Assembly: GCF_015751785.1 (NCBI RefSeq)
Contig: NZ_JADOTY010000001.1
Span: 4,836,001 to 4,900,000 of the forward strand
Source of the DNA: Micromonospora vinacea
GTDB taxonomy: Bacteria; Actinomycetota; Actinomycetes; Mycobacteriales; Micromonosporaceae
DNA: 64,000 bases
Direction: 5' to 3'
A program made the translations under genes and the position numbers. Of this stretch, positions 7,569-15,041 are shown in pieces. The notes under the pieces were generated by a model that ran no database searches, was not told the DNA's origin, and worked only from the letters and a program-made list of their open reading frames with translations. Each line of letters opens with the position of its first letter. The stretch's first letter is position 1.

Positions 7569-7769
7569 GTGCCGATCGATGAACCGGTAAGTCGGGCAGA
7601 CGAACTGTTCGCCGCGATGCGGACGCTTGATGCTCATTGGACTCGGGCACTTGACCAGCCGTGGCGTTCAGGCGGCTGCCTTGAGTGCACGAGTCAGAGC
7701 GAATGCCGTCAGCTCGATTGGTCGTTGGGTGTCGTGGCGGACGCCGCATCGATCATGTTGCAGAAGTAA
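7569..7769 (+). CDS. Hypothetical 66-aa protein of the cassette
   Basis: Not a family I can name. The GTG start has GGGAGG about 8 bp upstream. The protein is soluble, acidic at the start (MPIDEPVSRADELFAAMRTL) and has three cysteines in GGCLECTSQSECRQLDW, suggesting a metal or disulfide site. It is transcribed divergently from the GntR regulator across the twin operators, so it is the likely target. Short proteins paired with mini-GntR regulators recur in actinomycete genomes. Immediately after its stop an ATG at 7772 opens a 13-codon frame that runs into the right repeat and ends GEFDDDF, the same end as NrdB. Confidence 0.6.
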   Translation: MPIDEPVSRADELFAAMRTLDAHWTRALDQPWRSGGCLECTSQSECRQLDWSLGVVADAASIMLQK

Positions 7770-7795
7770 CGATGGACGCTGAGCAGTGCGGCGAG

Positions 7796-7822
7796 TTCGA
7801 CGACGACTTCTAGGCGGCGACC
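7796..7822 (+). repeat. 27-bp direct repeat, right copy
   Basis: Exact copy of 6776-6802. In the frame opened by ATG 7772 it encodes FDDDF and a stop, that is, the copy keeps the coding register of the nrdB tail although no nrdB precedes it. This is what an attachment site carried by an element that restores its target gene would look like. Confidence 0.85.
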
Positions 7823-7833
7823 GATCCGGGGGC

Positions 7834-8724
7834 CTAACGTCGCTTGGTGAGCCACCGCATCACGTGCAGGGGGTGCGACGCCGGGTCCGGGATCGGGTGG
7901 AAGACGTGTTCGACAGCCCCGTCGGCGACGACCAGGGTCAGCCGCTCGTAGAGCGTCATGTCGCCCGCGGTGCGGGTCGGCAGCCGCAGCGCGTCGGCCA
8001 GGGTCAGCCTCGGATCGGGAATCAGCGGGTAGGGCAGCCGCAGCCGGTGGGCGAGTTCACGCTGGTACCCGGTCGACTGCGCGGACAGGCCGTACACCCG
8101 GGCGGCGCCGGCCGCGCGGAGTTCCGCGTGGTGGTCGCGGAACCAGGCGGCCTGCTCGGTGCTGCCCCGGGCGCCATGGACCTCCAGCAGCCCGTTGGGC
8201 AGGTCGACGCCCGGCCGTCCGGTCAGCGGGTAGACGAAGATGACGCTGCGCCCGGGGCCGAGCGCACCGAGATCGACCGGGCGGCCGTCGGTGCCGTAGA
8301 AGGACAGCGATGGCAGTCTGACGCCGACCAGCGCGGTGGGGTCGGCGCCTTCGGCGGGACTGCCGGGTACGACCTGGGTCGCGGCGGCGTCCAGGCGCGC
8401 GTCCAGCGCGTCCCGCTGGGCGGTCAACTTGCCGATCCGTTCCTGGAGGTTGGTGATGGTGCTGCGGTAGGTGGCCACCGCTGCCGCGCACACGTCGGTG
8501 TCGTCGGAACCATCGGCGATCGACTCGACGAACGGGCGGGTCTCCTCGACGGTGAGGCCGAGCGCCATCAGCTCGCGGATCTGCGCCACCAGCCGCACCG
8601 CGATCGCGTCGTACTCGCGGTAGCCGTTGCTCAGCCGCCGGGGCACGACCAGGCCGGCCGACTCGTAGTACCGCAAGGCCCGGACCGTGGTGCCGGTCCG
8701 TCGTGCCAACTCACCCACCCGCAT
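7834..8724 (-). CDS. MerR-family regulator fused to a cysteine-less peroxiredoxin-like domain
   Basis: Residues 1-70 are a MerR helix-turn-helix (MRVGELARRTGTTVRALRYY, then GLVVPRRLSNGYREYD), followed by a coiled coil (about 75-125) that should dimerise. Residues 130-296 follow the fold order of AhpC/TSA peroxiredoxins: LPSLSFYGTDGRPVDLGALG, SVIFVYPLTGRPG, FRDHHAELRA, VYGLSAQSTGYQRELA, PYPLIPDP. In related redoxins the loop before FRDH carries the peroxidatic cysteine; here it reads GARGSTEQAAW, so the cysteine is replaced and the domain contains none. The only cysteine is in the linker (DVCAAA). It is thus probably a sensor or binding domain rather than an enzyme. ATG start; faces the enolase gene divergently. 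Confidence 0.85.
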   Translation of the reverse strand: MRVGELARRTGTTVRALRYYESAGLVVPRRLSNGYREYDAIAVRLVAQIRELMALGLTVEETRPFVESIADGSDDTDVCAAAVATYRSTITNLQERIGKLTAQRDALDARLDAAATQVVPGSPAEGADPTALVGVRLPSLSFYGTDGRPVDLGALGPGRSVIFVYPLTGRPGVDLPNGLLEVHGARGSTEQAAWFRDHHAELRAAGAARVYGLSAQSTGYQRELAHRLRLPYPLIPDPRLTLADALRLPTRTAGDMTLYERLTLVVADGAVEHVFHPIPDPASHPLHVMRWLTKRR

Positions 8725-8842
8725 CCCGCGACCCTAAACCCGCACCCCGGGGTACGGGTCAACGTGTCCATCGTCGCGGTGTCAGAGCCGCCGTTTCCTG
8801 CCAGTCTGGCTGCGAACAGGCAGCTTGAGCAGGGAGTGTGTG

Positions 8843-10108
8843 ATGACGGCAATCAGTCGGGTACGGGCTCGGCAGATCCTCGACAGCAGGGGCAACCCGA
8901 CAGTGGAGGCCGACGTGGTCCTCGCCGACGGGTCGACCGGTCGGGCGGCCGTGCCGTCCGGAGCGTCGACGGGGGCGAACGAGGCGGTCGAGCTGCGCGA
9001 CGGGGACCGGACGCGTTTCCACGGCAAGGGGGTCGGCAGGGCCGTCGGCGCGGTCAACGGCGAGATCGCCGACGCGGTGCTCGGGCTCGACGCGGAGGAC
9101 CAGGCCCTCATCGACGAGACGATGATCGACCTCGACGCTTCCAAGGACAAGGGTCGACTGGGTGCCAACGCGATCCTGGCGGTGTCCCTGGCGACCGCGA
9201 AAGCGGCGGCGCTGGCCCACCGGCAGCCTCTGTACCGCTACGTCGGTGGCGTCGGCGCCCGCCTGCTCCCGGTGCCGATGATGAACATCATCAACGGTGG
9301 CGCGCACGCCGACAACCCGCTCGACTTCCAGGAGTTCATGATCGCCCCGGTCGGCGCGCAGACCTTCGCCGAGGCGGTCCGGATGGGCTCGGAGGTCTTC
9401 CACACCCTGAAGGCCTCCCTGGCCGCGGCCGGGCACAGCACCAACGTCGGTGACGAGGGCGGCTTCGCGCCGAACGTCACGGACGCCGACGAGGCACTGC
9501 GGTTCGTGCTGCGCGCCATCGAGGACACCGGTTACCAGCCCGGCGTCGACGTGCGGATCTGCCTCGACCCGGCCAGCTCGGAGTTCTTCCGTGACGGCGT
9601 CTACGACTACGTCGGCGAGGGACGCCGGCGCACCGTCGAGGAGCACGTCGACTACCTGCTCGACCTGGTCTCCCGGTACCCGATCAGCTCGATCGAGGAC
9701 CCGATGGCCGAGGACGACATCGCCGGCTGGAAGCGGCTGACGGAGGTGGCCGGGGAGCGCGTGCAGCTGGTCGGCGACGACGTCTTCTGCACCGACGTCG
9801 ACCGGCTGCGCGATGGGATCGACGGTGGTTACGCCAACGCGATCCTGGTCAAGGTCAACCAGATCGGCACGCTCACCGAGACCCTGGCGACGGTGGACGC
9901 CGCCCACAAGGCCGGGTACCGGGTGGTGATGTCGCACCGATCCGGGGAGACCGAGGACACCACCATCGCCGACCTGGCGGTGGGCGTCGGCTGCGGGCAG
10001 ATCAAGACCGGCTCGCTGTCGCGCTCCGACCGCACGGCGAAGTACAACCAGCTCATCCGCATCGAGGAGGAGCTCGGCGAGCGTGCCATCTACGCTCCGA
10101 GCCGCTGA
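8843..10108 (+). CDS. eno: Enolase (phosphopyruvate hydratase)
   Basis: Interconverts 2-phosphoglycerate and phosphoenolpyruvate. 421 aa, close to the usual 425-432. Signatures: RQILDSRGNPTVE at the start, MMNIINGGAHADNPLDFQEF, catalytic glutamate in NVGDEGGFAPN, metal ligands in CLDPASSEF, SIEDPMAEDD and GDDVFCTD, catalytic lysine in AILVKVNQIGT, and SHRSGETEDT. I chose ATG 8843 with AGGGA upstream; an upstream in-frame start (8825) adds six atypical residues. In actinobacteria the housekeeping enolase usually sits beside a septum-formation initiator gene; that context is absent here, so this may be a second copy. Function is not in doubt. Confidence 0.95.
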   Translation: MTAISRVRARQILDSRGNPTVEADVVLADGSTGRAAVPSGASTGANEAVELRDGDRTRFHGKGVGRAVGAVNGEIADAVLGLDAEDQALIDETMIDLDASKDKGRLGANAILAVSLATAKAAALAHRQPLYRYVGGVGARLLPVPMMNIINGGAHADNPLDFQEFMIAPVGAQTFAEAVRMGSEVFHTLKASLAAAGHSTNVGDEGGFAPNVTDADEALRFVLRAIEDTGYQPGVDVRICLDPASSEFFRDGVYDYVGEGRRRTVEEHVDYLLDLVSRYPISSIEDPMAEDDIAGWKRLTEVAGERVQLVGDDVFCTDVDRLRDGIDGGYANAILVKVNQIGTLTETLATVDAAHKAGYRVVMSHRSGETEDTTIADLAVGVGCGQIKTGSLSRSDRTAKYNQLIRIEEELGERAIYAPSR

Positions 10109-10142
10109 GGCGCCGGACCACCGCCTCGGCCGGTCGGCACCG

Positions 10143-10496
10143 TCACCGTCGGCTGGCGCAGGCCACGCAGGTACGCGCGGACGGGCGGGCGACGAGCCGC
10201 TCGGCGGGAATCGGACGGGAGCACCGTTCGCACACGCCGTAGCTGCCGTCGTCGACCCGTCGCAGCGCGACGTCCAGCTCGGCCAGGCGTCGGCGGGTGG
10301 CGTCCAGGACGGCGGTGAGCTGCGCGCGTTCGAAGGCGATGGTGCTGCCCTCGGGGTCGTGTTCGTCATCGGCGTTTGACGACCGGGACGCCTCGAAGAG
10401 GCTCCGCAGGTCGCCGTCCAGGGCGGTGGCCTGAGCCTCGGTCTGTTCGCGCAGCCGCAGCAACTCCTCGCGGACCGCGCTGGAATCCCTGTTCAT
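10143..10496 (-). CDS. DksA/TraR-type C4 zinc-finger protein
   Basis: 117 aa: a long helical N-terminal half (a coiled coil, about 5-75) followed by the zinc finger DDGSYGVCERCSRPI and RTCVACASRR (C-x2-C ... C-x2-C). DksA-like proteins insert the coiled coil into the RNA polymerase secondary channel; in actinobacteria small members of this family are usually annotated only as TraR/DksA zinc-finger proteins and their role is not established. It is convergent with enolase and divergent from the TetR gene, with a TetR operator in the shared upstream region that could also affect it. Confidence 0.85.
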   Translation of the reverse strand: MNRDSSAVREELLRLREQTEAQATALDGDLRSLFEASRSSNADDEHDPEGSTIAFERAQLTAVLDATRRRLAELDVALRRVDDGSYGVCERCSRPIPAERLVARPSARTCVACASRR

Positions 10497-10550
10497 GGCC
10501 GTTCCACAGTACCTGGGGGATGACAGCGGTCACATCACTGGCATTCCGAG

Positions 10551-10562
10551 ACGACCGGTCAT
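10551..10562. promoter_or_regulatory. TetR operator, site 1
   Basis: ACGACCGGTCAT, an almost perfect 12-bp palindrome centred on GACCGGTC, 52 bp upstream of the TetR gene. The 12 bases AGACGACCGGTC starting at 10549 recur exactly at 11270, upstream of the next gene. Confidence 0.55.
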
Positions 10563-10613
10563 ATCGTGGTGTCTGTCAGTCAGCCGGAACCCGGGCGAGA
10601 GGAGTGCCACGAA

Positions 10614-11204
10614 ATGCCACGACCGAAGTCGCCAGCCTCCGCCGGGACCCGGCAACGGTTGTCCGACGCGGCGCTGGACCTGTTCCACCTGCGCGGCTAC
10701 AACGGCACGAGCGTCCAGGACATCGTCGCCGCCGCCGGGGCGCCCAAGGGCACCTTCTACAACCACTTCGCCAGCAAGGAAGACCTCGCCCTCGACTCGG
10801 TGGCGAGATACTCCGCGGCGATGGGGCTGGAGATGCTCGACGAGAAGCAGGGCGGCACGCCGCTGGAGCGGATCACGGGTCATCTGAGATACATCACCGG
10901 CCTCGGCGACACCATGGGTGACCGGGGATGCCTGCTCGGCAACTTCGCCACCGAGATCCCGGCACACAGCGACGTTCTGCGAAACGCCGTCGACGCCGGC
11001 TTCGGCCGCTGGGTAGCCGCGCTCGCCACGGCGATCGAGCAGGCGCGGGCCGCCGGTGAACTGCACGGCGACGAACCGGCCATCGATCTCGCCGGCTTCA
11101 TCGTCTCCAGTTACGAGGGCGCGGCAGCACGGGCGAAGGCATCCGGTGACCCGGCTGCTCTCCAGGAGTTCTTCACGATCACCACGGGCCGGATCCTCAC
11201 CTGA
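10614..11204 (+). CDS. TetR-family transcriptional repressor
   Basis: 196 aa. The N-terminal helix-turn-helix reads ALDLFHLRGYNGTSVQDI then AGAPKGTFYNHFASKEDLAL, which is canonical. The C-terminal ligand domain (about 70-196) matches the group near AcrR/YxaF-type regulators, with GDRGCLLGNFATE near the middle. ATG 10614 has GAGAGGAG upstream, so the earlier in-frame start is rejected. A palindromic site lies before this gene and a better copy before the next gene, so the protein probably represses itself and the DUF1330 gene. The inducer is unknown. Confidence 0.9.
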   Translation: MPRPKSPASAGTRQRLSDAALDLFHLRGYNGTSVQDIVAAAGAPKGTFYNHFASKEDLALDSVARYSAAMGLEMLDEKQGGTPLERITGHLRYITGLGDTMGDRGCLLGNFATEIPAHSDVLRNAVDAGFGRWVAALATAIEQARAAGELHGDEPAIDLAGFIVSSYEGAAARAKASGDPAALQEFFTITTGRILT

Positions 11205-11271
11205 TCCGCGTCCGATCCCAGCGGTGACTGTCCGCGTCGTCCCATTCGGCGCGACGTTTACCCAATCCAAG

Positions 11272-11283
11272 ACGACCGGTCGT
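11272..11283. promoter_or_regulatory. TetR operator, site 2
   Basis: ACGACCGGTCGT is a perfect 12-bp palindrome 45 bp upstream of the DUF1330 gene. It matches site 1 (10551-10562) at all but the final positions, strong evidence for a shared repressor. Confidence 0.6.
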
Positions 11284-11327
11284 ACGCCTTCGACCGGGAA
11301 GCAGCACCCCGCACTGAGGAGTGAGAC

Positions 11328-11678
11328 ATGAGCACCTACCTGATCAACCACCTGCGTATCCCCGGCGGTGTGCCGACCGAGGAGTCCCTGCGTTACCTGG
11401 AGCAGGTGCAGGCCACCACCGAGGCGTACGGCGCCAAGTGGCTCGTCCTGGATGCCGAGGTGCAGGTCCTCGAGGGCAGCTGGCCCGGTTCGGTCGTGCT
11501 GATCGAGTTCCCGGACGCGGAAACCGCCAAGACCTGGTACAACTCGCCCGAGTACCAGGCCATCCTGTCGCTGCGCGTCGATCACACCATCAACGACCTG
11601 GTCCTGGTGGACTCGGTCGGCCCGGACTTCACGGTGGCCGGCTACGCGCGTCAGATCCGGACCCTCCTCGGCCAGTGA
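11328..11678 (+). CDS. DUF1330-family protein
   Basis: 116 aa, a ferredoxin-like alpha/beta barrel subunit related to ABM-type monooxygenase folds. It begins TYLINHLRIPGGVP and has the family features LEGSWPGSVVLIEFPDAETAKTWYNS and EYQAILSLR. No catalytic role is established for DUF1330. GAGGAG at the right distance supports ATG 11328. The upstream palindrome places it under the neighbouring TetR regulator, which hints at a detoxification or stress role, but this is inference. Confidence 0.85.
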   Translation: MSTYLINHLRIPGGVPTEESLRYLEQVQATTEAYGAKWLVLDAEVQVLEGSWPGSVVLIEFPDAETAKTWYNSPEYQAILSLRVDHTINDLVLVDSVGPDFTVAGYARQIRTLLGQ

Positions 11679-11704
11679 CCAGCGATCGCTGACCTGCCGT
11701 ACCG

Positions 11705-11740
11705 CGATCCCCGCGCACGCCGAGCCGTGCGCGGGGATCG
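11705..11740. terminator. Bidirectional hairpin terminator between convergent genes
   Basis: CGATCCCCGCGCACG (11705-11719) pairs perfectly with CGTGCGCGGGGATCG (11726-11740) around a 6-base loop. It lies between the DUF1330 stop (+) and the end of the minus-strand operon at 11742. There is no U-run on either side, as is frequent for actinobacterial terminators. Confidence 0.75.
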
Positions 11741-11741
11741 G

Positions 11742-12953
11742 CTACATGAAGTTGCGGGTGTGCAGGGCGGAGAGCGCCGCCGCCTCGTCGGCCCGGAAAC
11801 CCAGGCGCACGAGTCGGCGTTGACGGCCCTGATCCATCGCGTGTTGCAGGGCCTGCACCCGGCCGAAGCCGGCGGACACGTCGTCCGGATGCCAACCACC
11901 CGCAGCGAGCACCACCAGTGCGTCGAAGACGTCAGCGTTGAGCCCTGCCGTGTCGGCCAGCGCGTCGTGGCGGCGGTGGATGGCCGCCCGCAGCCGGTCC
12001 CGCAGCAGCGGATCCAGCTGCGCCTGATGCTCCAGGTGTGCCATGCCGAACACCACGTGCCGGCGCTCGTCCTGCATGGCGAGCCAACAGATCCGGCGGG
12101 TCACCGGGTCCGGGGCGTTCTCGTGCAGGAACGAGAGCAGGTCGACGAAACTGCCCTCGCCGAGCACGGAGAGCAGGAACGACGCCAACGCGAAGTCCGA
12201 CTCCGCGACGAGCGTGAACAGCGACTGCCGGCCGCCGGCGGATGACGTGCCCATCTCGGCGCCCCGCAGCAGCGCCCGCCGGCTGAAGACCTCCATGTGC
12301 CGGGCCTCGTCGGCCATCTGCACGGCGAGGAGCTGCACCACCTCCCGAAAGTGCGGATGGATGCGCCCCACTAACCGGGCCGGTACGACGAGGGCGGCCT
12401 GCTCGTTCTCGACCAGGTAGGTCATCACCTGCACCACCGCGGCCTCGACGTCGGCCGGCAGCGCGAACGGGTCGTCCCACGGCACCGCGGTCTGCGGGTC
12501 CCACTGTCGGGCGGCGGCCTGCGCGTACAGGTGGGGGGCGATGTCGGCCCAGACCAGGTCGCGGTCGTCCAGGTCGAAGCGGGCCTCGGGACCACCGGCT
12601 TCGAGGAGCGCGCCCCGGGCGCCGAGCCCCCACCGCGCCGGTGGGCGGCTGCTGAGCGCCGACGGCAGGGCCGGTCCGGCCCGCTCGGCGCCGAACCAGC
12701 GGTCGTCGTCCGCCGAACCCCGCACCACGACCGCGACGAGGTCGCTCCCGTCGCCCCGATCCGGCCATTCGACCCGATGGCCCCGACCACGACACCAGGC
12801 AGGAAGGTGTACGCGCAGCGCCGGGTCGCGGCCGGTGACCGCCAACCGGCCGCCGGGCGGCAGCCCGGCCAGGGCGCGTTGCACGAGCAGGTGCGCGCCC
12901 CGGCCGAAACCCAGATCGCCGAGGTCGACCTCGGGGACCGGTGCCGTGCTCAC
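11742..12953 (-). CDS. TusA-like/ferritin-like fusion protein, last gene of a three-gene operon
   Basis: 403 aa in two parts. Residues 1-80 follow the TusA fold (GLPPGGRLAVTGRDPALRV, HLPAWCRGRGH) but the CPxP motif that carries sulfur in TusA is replaced by LGFGRGAHLL, so sulfurtransfer is unlikely by the usual route. Residues about 125-400 are a ferritin-like helical domain with di-metal ligands in LVENEQAAL, MADEARHMEVF, SFVDLLSF and MQDERRHVVFG (two E-x-x-H pairs), resembling di-iron oxygenases or oxidases. The GTG start overlaps the preceding stop (GTGA, 12950-12953). I do not recognise a characterised protein; its tight coupling to a flavoprotein and a binding-protein fold suggests a multi-component oxidative enzyme system. 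Confidence 0.75.
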   Translation of the reverse strand: MSTAPVPEVDLGDLGFGRGAHLLVQRALAGLPPGGRLAVTGRDPALRVHLPAWCRGRGHRVEWPDRGDGSDLVAVVVRGSADDDRWFGAERAGPALPSALSSRPPARWGLGARGALLEAGGPEARFDLDDRDLVWADIAPHLYAQAAARQWDPQTAVPWDDPFALPADVEAAVVQVMTYLVENEQAALVVPARLVGRIHPHFREVVQLLAVQMADEARHMEVFSRRALLRGAEMGTSSAGGRQSLFTLVAESDFALASFLLSVLGEGSFVDLLSFLHENAPDPVTRRICWLAMQDERRHVVFGMAHLEHQAQLDPLLRDRLRAAIHRRHDALADTAGLNADVFDALVVLAAGGWHPDDVSAGFGRVQALQHAMDQGRQRRLVRLGFRADEAAALSALHTRNFM

Positions 12954-13795
12954 GGCCGGTAGTCCGGGGCCGTCACCCGCCCGTCGGGGGAGTAGAAGCC
13001 GTTGGCGTCGACCGCGTCGGCGAGGGCGTCATAGCCGGTGGTGCGGCCCTCCCGCCAGGCCGTCAGCCCCTCCAGGTCGAGCAGCGGGCGCACCTGCGGA
13101 TCGGCGTACGACATGCCGAGCAGCAGTTTGCCGAAAAGCCGGACCCCGTCGGACTCCGGTGCGCGGACCGTCATGTTGCAGTGGTCGTAGCGTGCGGTCT
13201 GCGCCACGATGCGGGTGCCCTCGGGCGGTAACGTGCCCTCCTGGACGAACGCCAGATGGTTGGCGTCGATCATGCAGGCGGCGTCGACCTCCCCGGCCAC
13301 CAGGGCGCGGGCCGCGTCGCGCTCGCCGCCGATGTGGTCGCCGTGCAGGCCGACACCCACGTCGAACCGGCGTACGTCGACAGTGACCCCGGCCGCCGCG
13401 AGGTGACCCAACGGAATCAACGTCGCCTGTGGACTGTCGATCGCCCCGACGGCGACCACCCGTCCGGCGAGGTCCGCGACCTGGCGCACCGGCGAGTCCG
13501 CGCGAACCACCACGACCGAGGTGAGGTCCTGGTCGGTGTCGCGCATGGCGAGCGCACGCACTGTCGTGCCGTTGGCGGCCGCCAGCCGCTCGGCCCGCAG
13601 CCAGGCCAGGGGAGAGTTCCAGGCCGCGTCGATCCGCCCGGCGACGAGATCCTCGACCTGTCGCTCGTAGTGCGAGTAGAGGACGAAGTCGAAGTCCAGG
13701 CCCCGCCCGCGCAGCCAGGCACGGAACCCCTCCCAGATGGTCACCACCTTGGGGTCGTACGCGACCGCGCCCAGCAGAACGGTTGGCGCGGGCAT
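12950..13795 (-). CDS. PhnD/SsuA-like periplasmic-binding-fold protein without signal peptide
   Basis: 281 aa of the type II binding-protein fold used for phosphonate or sulfonate uptake: VLLGAVAYDPKVVTIWEGF, VAGRIDAAWNSPLAWL, TSVVVVRADSP, AGRVVAVGAIDSPQATLI, VAGEVDAACMIDANHL. It starts directly with strand one, with no signal peptide or lipobox, and no permease or ATPase is nearby, so it should be cytosolic and not a transporter part. THI5-type enzymes show that this fold can be an enzyme. Start and stop are coupled to both neighbours (TGATG at 13793-13797 and GTGA at 12950-12953). Function unknown. Confidence 0.75.
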   Translation of the reverse strand: MPAPTVLLGAVAYDPKVVTIWEGFRAWLRGRGLDFDFVLYSHYERQVEDLVAGRIDAAWNSPLAWLRAERLAAANGTTVRALAMRDTDQDLTSVVVVRADSPVRQVADLAGRVVAVGAIDSPQATLIPLGHLAAAGVTVDVRRFDVGVGLHGDHIGGERDAARALVAGEVDAACMIDANHLAFVQEGTLPPEGTRIVAQTARYDHCNMTVRAPESDGVRLFGKLLLGMSYADPQVRPLLDLEGLTAWREGRTTGYDALADAVDANGFYSPDGRVTAPDYRP

Positions 13796-14964
13796 CAGCG
13801 GTTGGCCTCGTCGAGCAGCGGCAGCCCGGTGGCGACCCGACCGACGAAGTCGTGCAACGCGTCGGTTGTCGGTGCCATCACCCGGGCCGCGCGGGCGTCC
13901 CGGAAACGGCGCTCAAGGCCCAACTCCTTGCGGAAGGCGCTGCCGCCGCAGAGCTGCATCGCGCCATCGGTCACGTCGGCGACGGTCTCGCCGGCGAGCG
14001 CCTTGACCTGGAGCACCCGCAACATGGCGTCGTCGCGGCCGGTCTCCAGTGCGGTGAGCGTGTCGCCCAGGAAGGCGCGCAGCGCGTCGGTGCGGATCAT
14101 CAGCCGGGCGAGGTCGCGTCGGGTGACGGGCGCGTCGCGCAGGGCGGCACCGGTGTGCGCGAGCGTGGTCCTGGTGAGATGTCGGCCGGCCTCGGCCACC
14201 GCGCTGTCGGCGAGACCGAGGCAGAAAGCGGCGTTGAGCACCAGGAACCAGGGCAGGACCGCGCCGAGCGCGGTGTCCAGCCCCGCCCCGTCGGCAGCCA
14301 TCCTCGCCGCCGCCGGAACGTGGAGCCCGTCGGCGGTCATCGGGCGGGAGCCGTTGCCGCGCAGGCCCAGCCCGTCGAAGTCGCCGGTAACGCTCAGGCC
14401 GGCGCTGTCGGCCGGCACCAGCCACAGCGTCATCGCGCCGGCGTCGCGGGTCAGCGGAAGGCTCGACCAGACGTAGCTGTTGGCCTCGCCGGCCGAGGTG
14501 ACCCAGCTCTTACGGGCATCGAGGCGGACGGTGTCGGCGTCGGCGGCCGCCGCGGTGCCGGTCGGTGACCAGAAGTGGCTGCGCGAGCCGTACTCGGAGA
14601 ACGCCAACGTGGTGAGGTGATCTCCGGCGGCGATGGCCGCGCGGACGTCGCGCGGGCCGTGCGCCTCGATGACGGCGGTCGCCGCGTAGTGCATGAGCAC
14701 CACCATCGCGGTGGACCCGCACTCGGCGGCCAGCCGCTCGATGACCTCGGCGACCGCTCGTATGCCGTGGCCGCCGCCACCGACCTCGGTCGAGGAGGCC
14801 AGGCCGAGCAGGCCGGCCGCGGCGAGAGCGTCGACGCCCGGACGGGGGAAGGCCCCGTCCCGGTCGACGATCGGCGCCTGCGGGCGGATCACGTCGTCGA
14901 TAACCGTGCCCAGTGTGTCCGCGGGATCGGTGGCGGTCTGGGCATTGTCGACACTGGTCGTCAT
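13795..14964 (-). CDS. Acyl-CoA dehydrogenase-family flavoprotein, first gene of the operon
   Basis: 389 aa with the acyl-CoA dehydrogenase fold: N-terminal helices (LAAAGLLGLASSTEVGGGG), the middle beta domain (LAFSEYGSRSHFWSP, SWVTSAGEANSY) and C-terminal helices (LCGGSAFRKELGLERRFRDARA). At the end, where many dehydrogenases have YEG with the catalytic glutamate, it reads RVMAPTTDALHDF, as in flavin-dependent monooxygenase or desulfurisation relatives (DszC/SfnB group). It heads a coupled operon with a PhnD-like protein and a ferritin-like protein, so a small sulfur- or phosphorus-containing substrate is a reasonable guess. Real substrate unknown. Confidence 0.8.
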   Translation of the reverse strand: MTTSVDNAQTATDPADTLGTVIDDVIRPQAPIVDRDGAFPRPGVDALAAAGLLGLASSTEVGGGGHGIRAVAEVIERLAAECGSTAMVVLMHYAATAVIEAHGPRDVRAAIAAGDHLTTLAFSEYGSRSHFWSPTGTAAAADADTVRLDARKSWVTSAGEANSYVWSSLPLTRDAGAMTLWLVPADSAGLSVTGDFDGLGLRGNGSRPMTADGLHVPAAARMAADGAGLDTALGAVLPWFLVLNAAFCLGLADSAVAEAGRHLTRTTLAHTGAALRDAPVTRRDLARLMIRTDALRAFLGDTLTALETGRDDAMLRVLQVKALAGETVADVTDGAMQLCGGSAFRKELGLERRFRDARAARVMAPTTDALHDFVGRVATGLPLLDEANR

Positions 14965-15041
14965 GCCGTTACCCCTTCAGGGAGGCCGATGGGACCGCCG
15001 TCGACACTATCCGAACCCGAAGACGCAGCGCGAGCGTCGGA

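Larger units (their letters stand above)
6776..7822. mobile_element. Putative 1-kb integrated cassette at the 3' end of nrdB
   Basis: An exact 27-bp direct repeat (6776-6802 and 7796-7822) encodes the FDDDF-stop end of nrdB plus 11 bp. Between the copies lie two long palindromes, a small GntR-type regulator, its operator region and a 66-aa protein, but no integrase. Elements that enter the 3' end of a gene and restore it with their own copy leave this signature. Alternatives are a tandem duplication followed by divergence, or an element mobilised in trans. Boundaries are seen; mechanism is inferred. Confidence 0.5.

Noticed and set aside
12950..13795. PhnD-like protein as part of a phosphonate ABC importer
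   Set aside because: No signal peptide or lipobox, no permease or ATPase genes adjacent, and it is translationally coupled to two enzymes.
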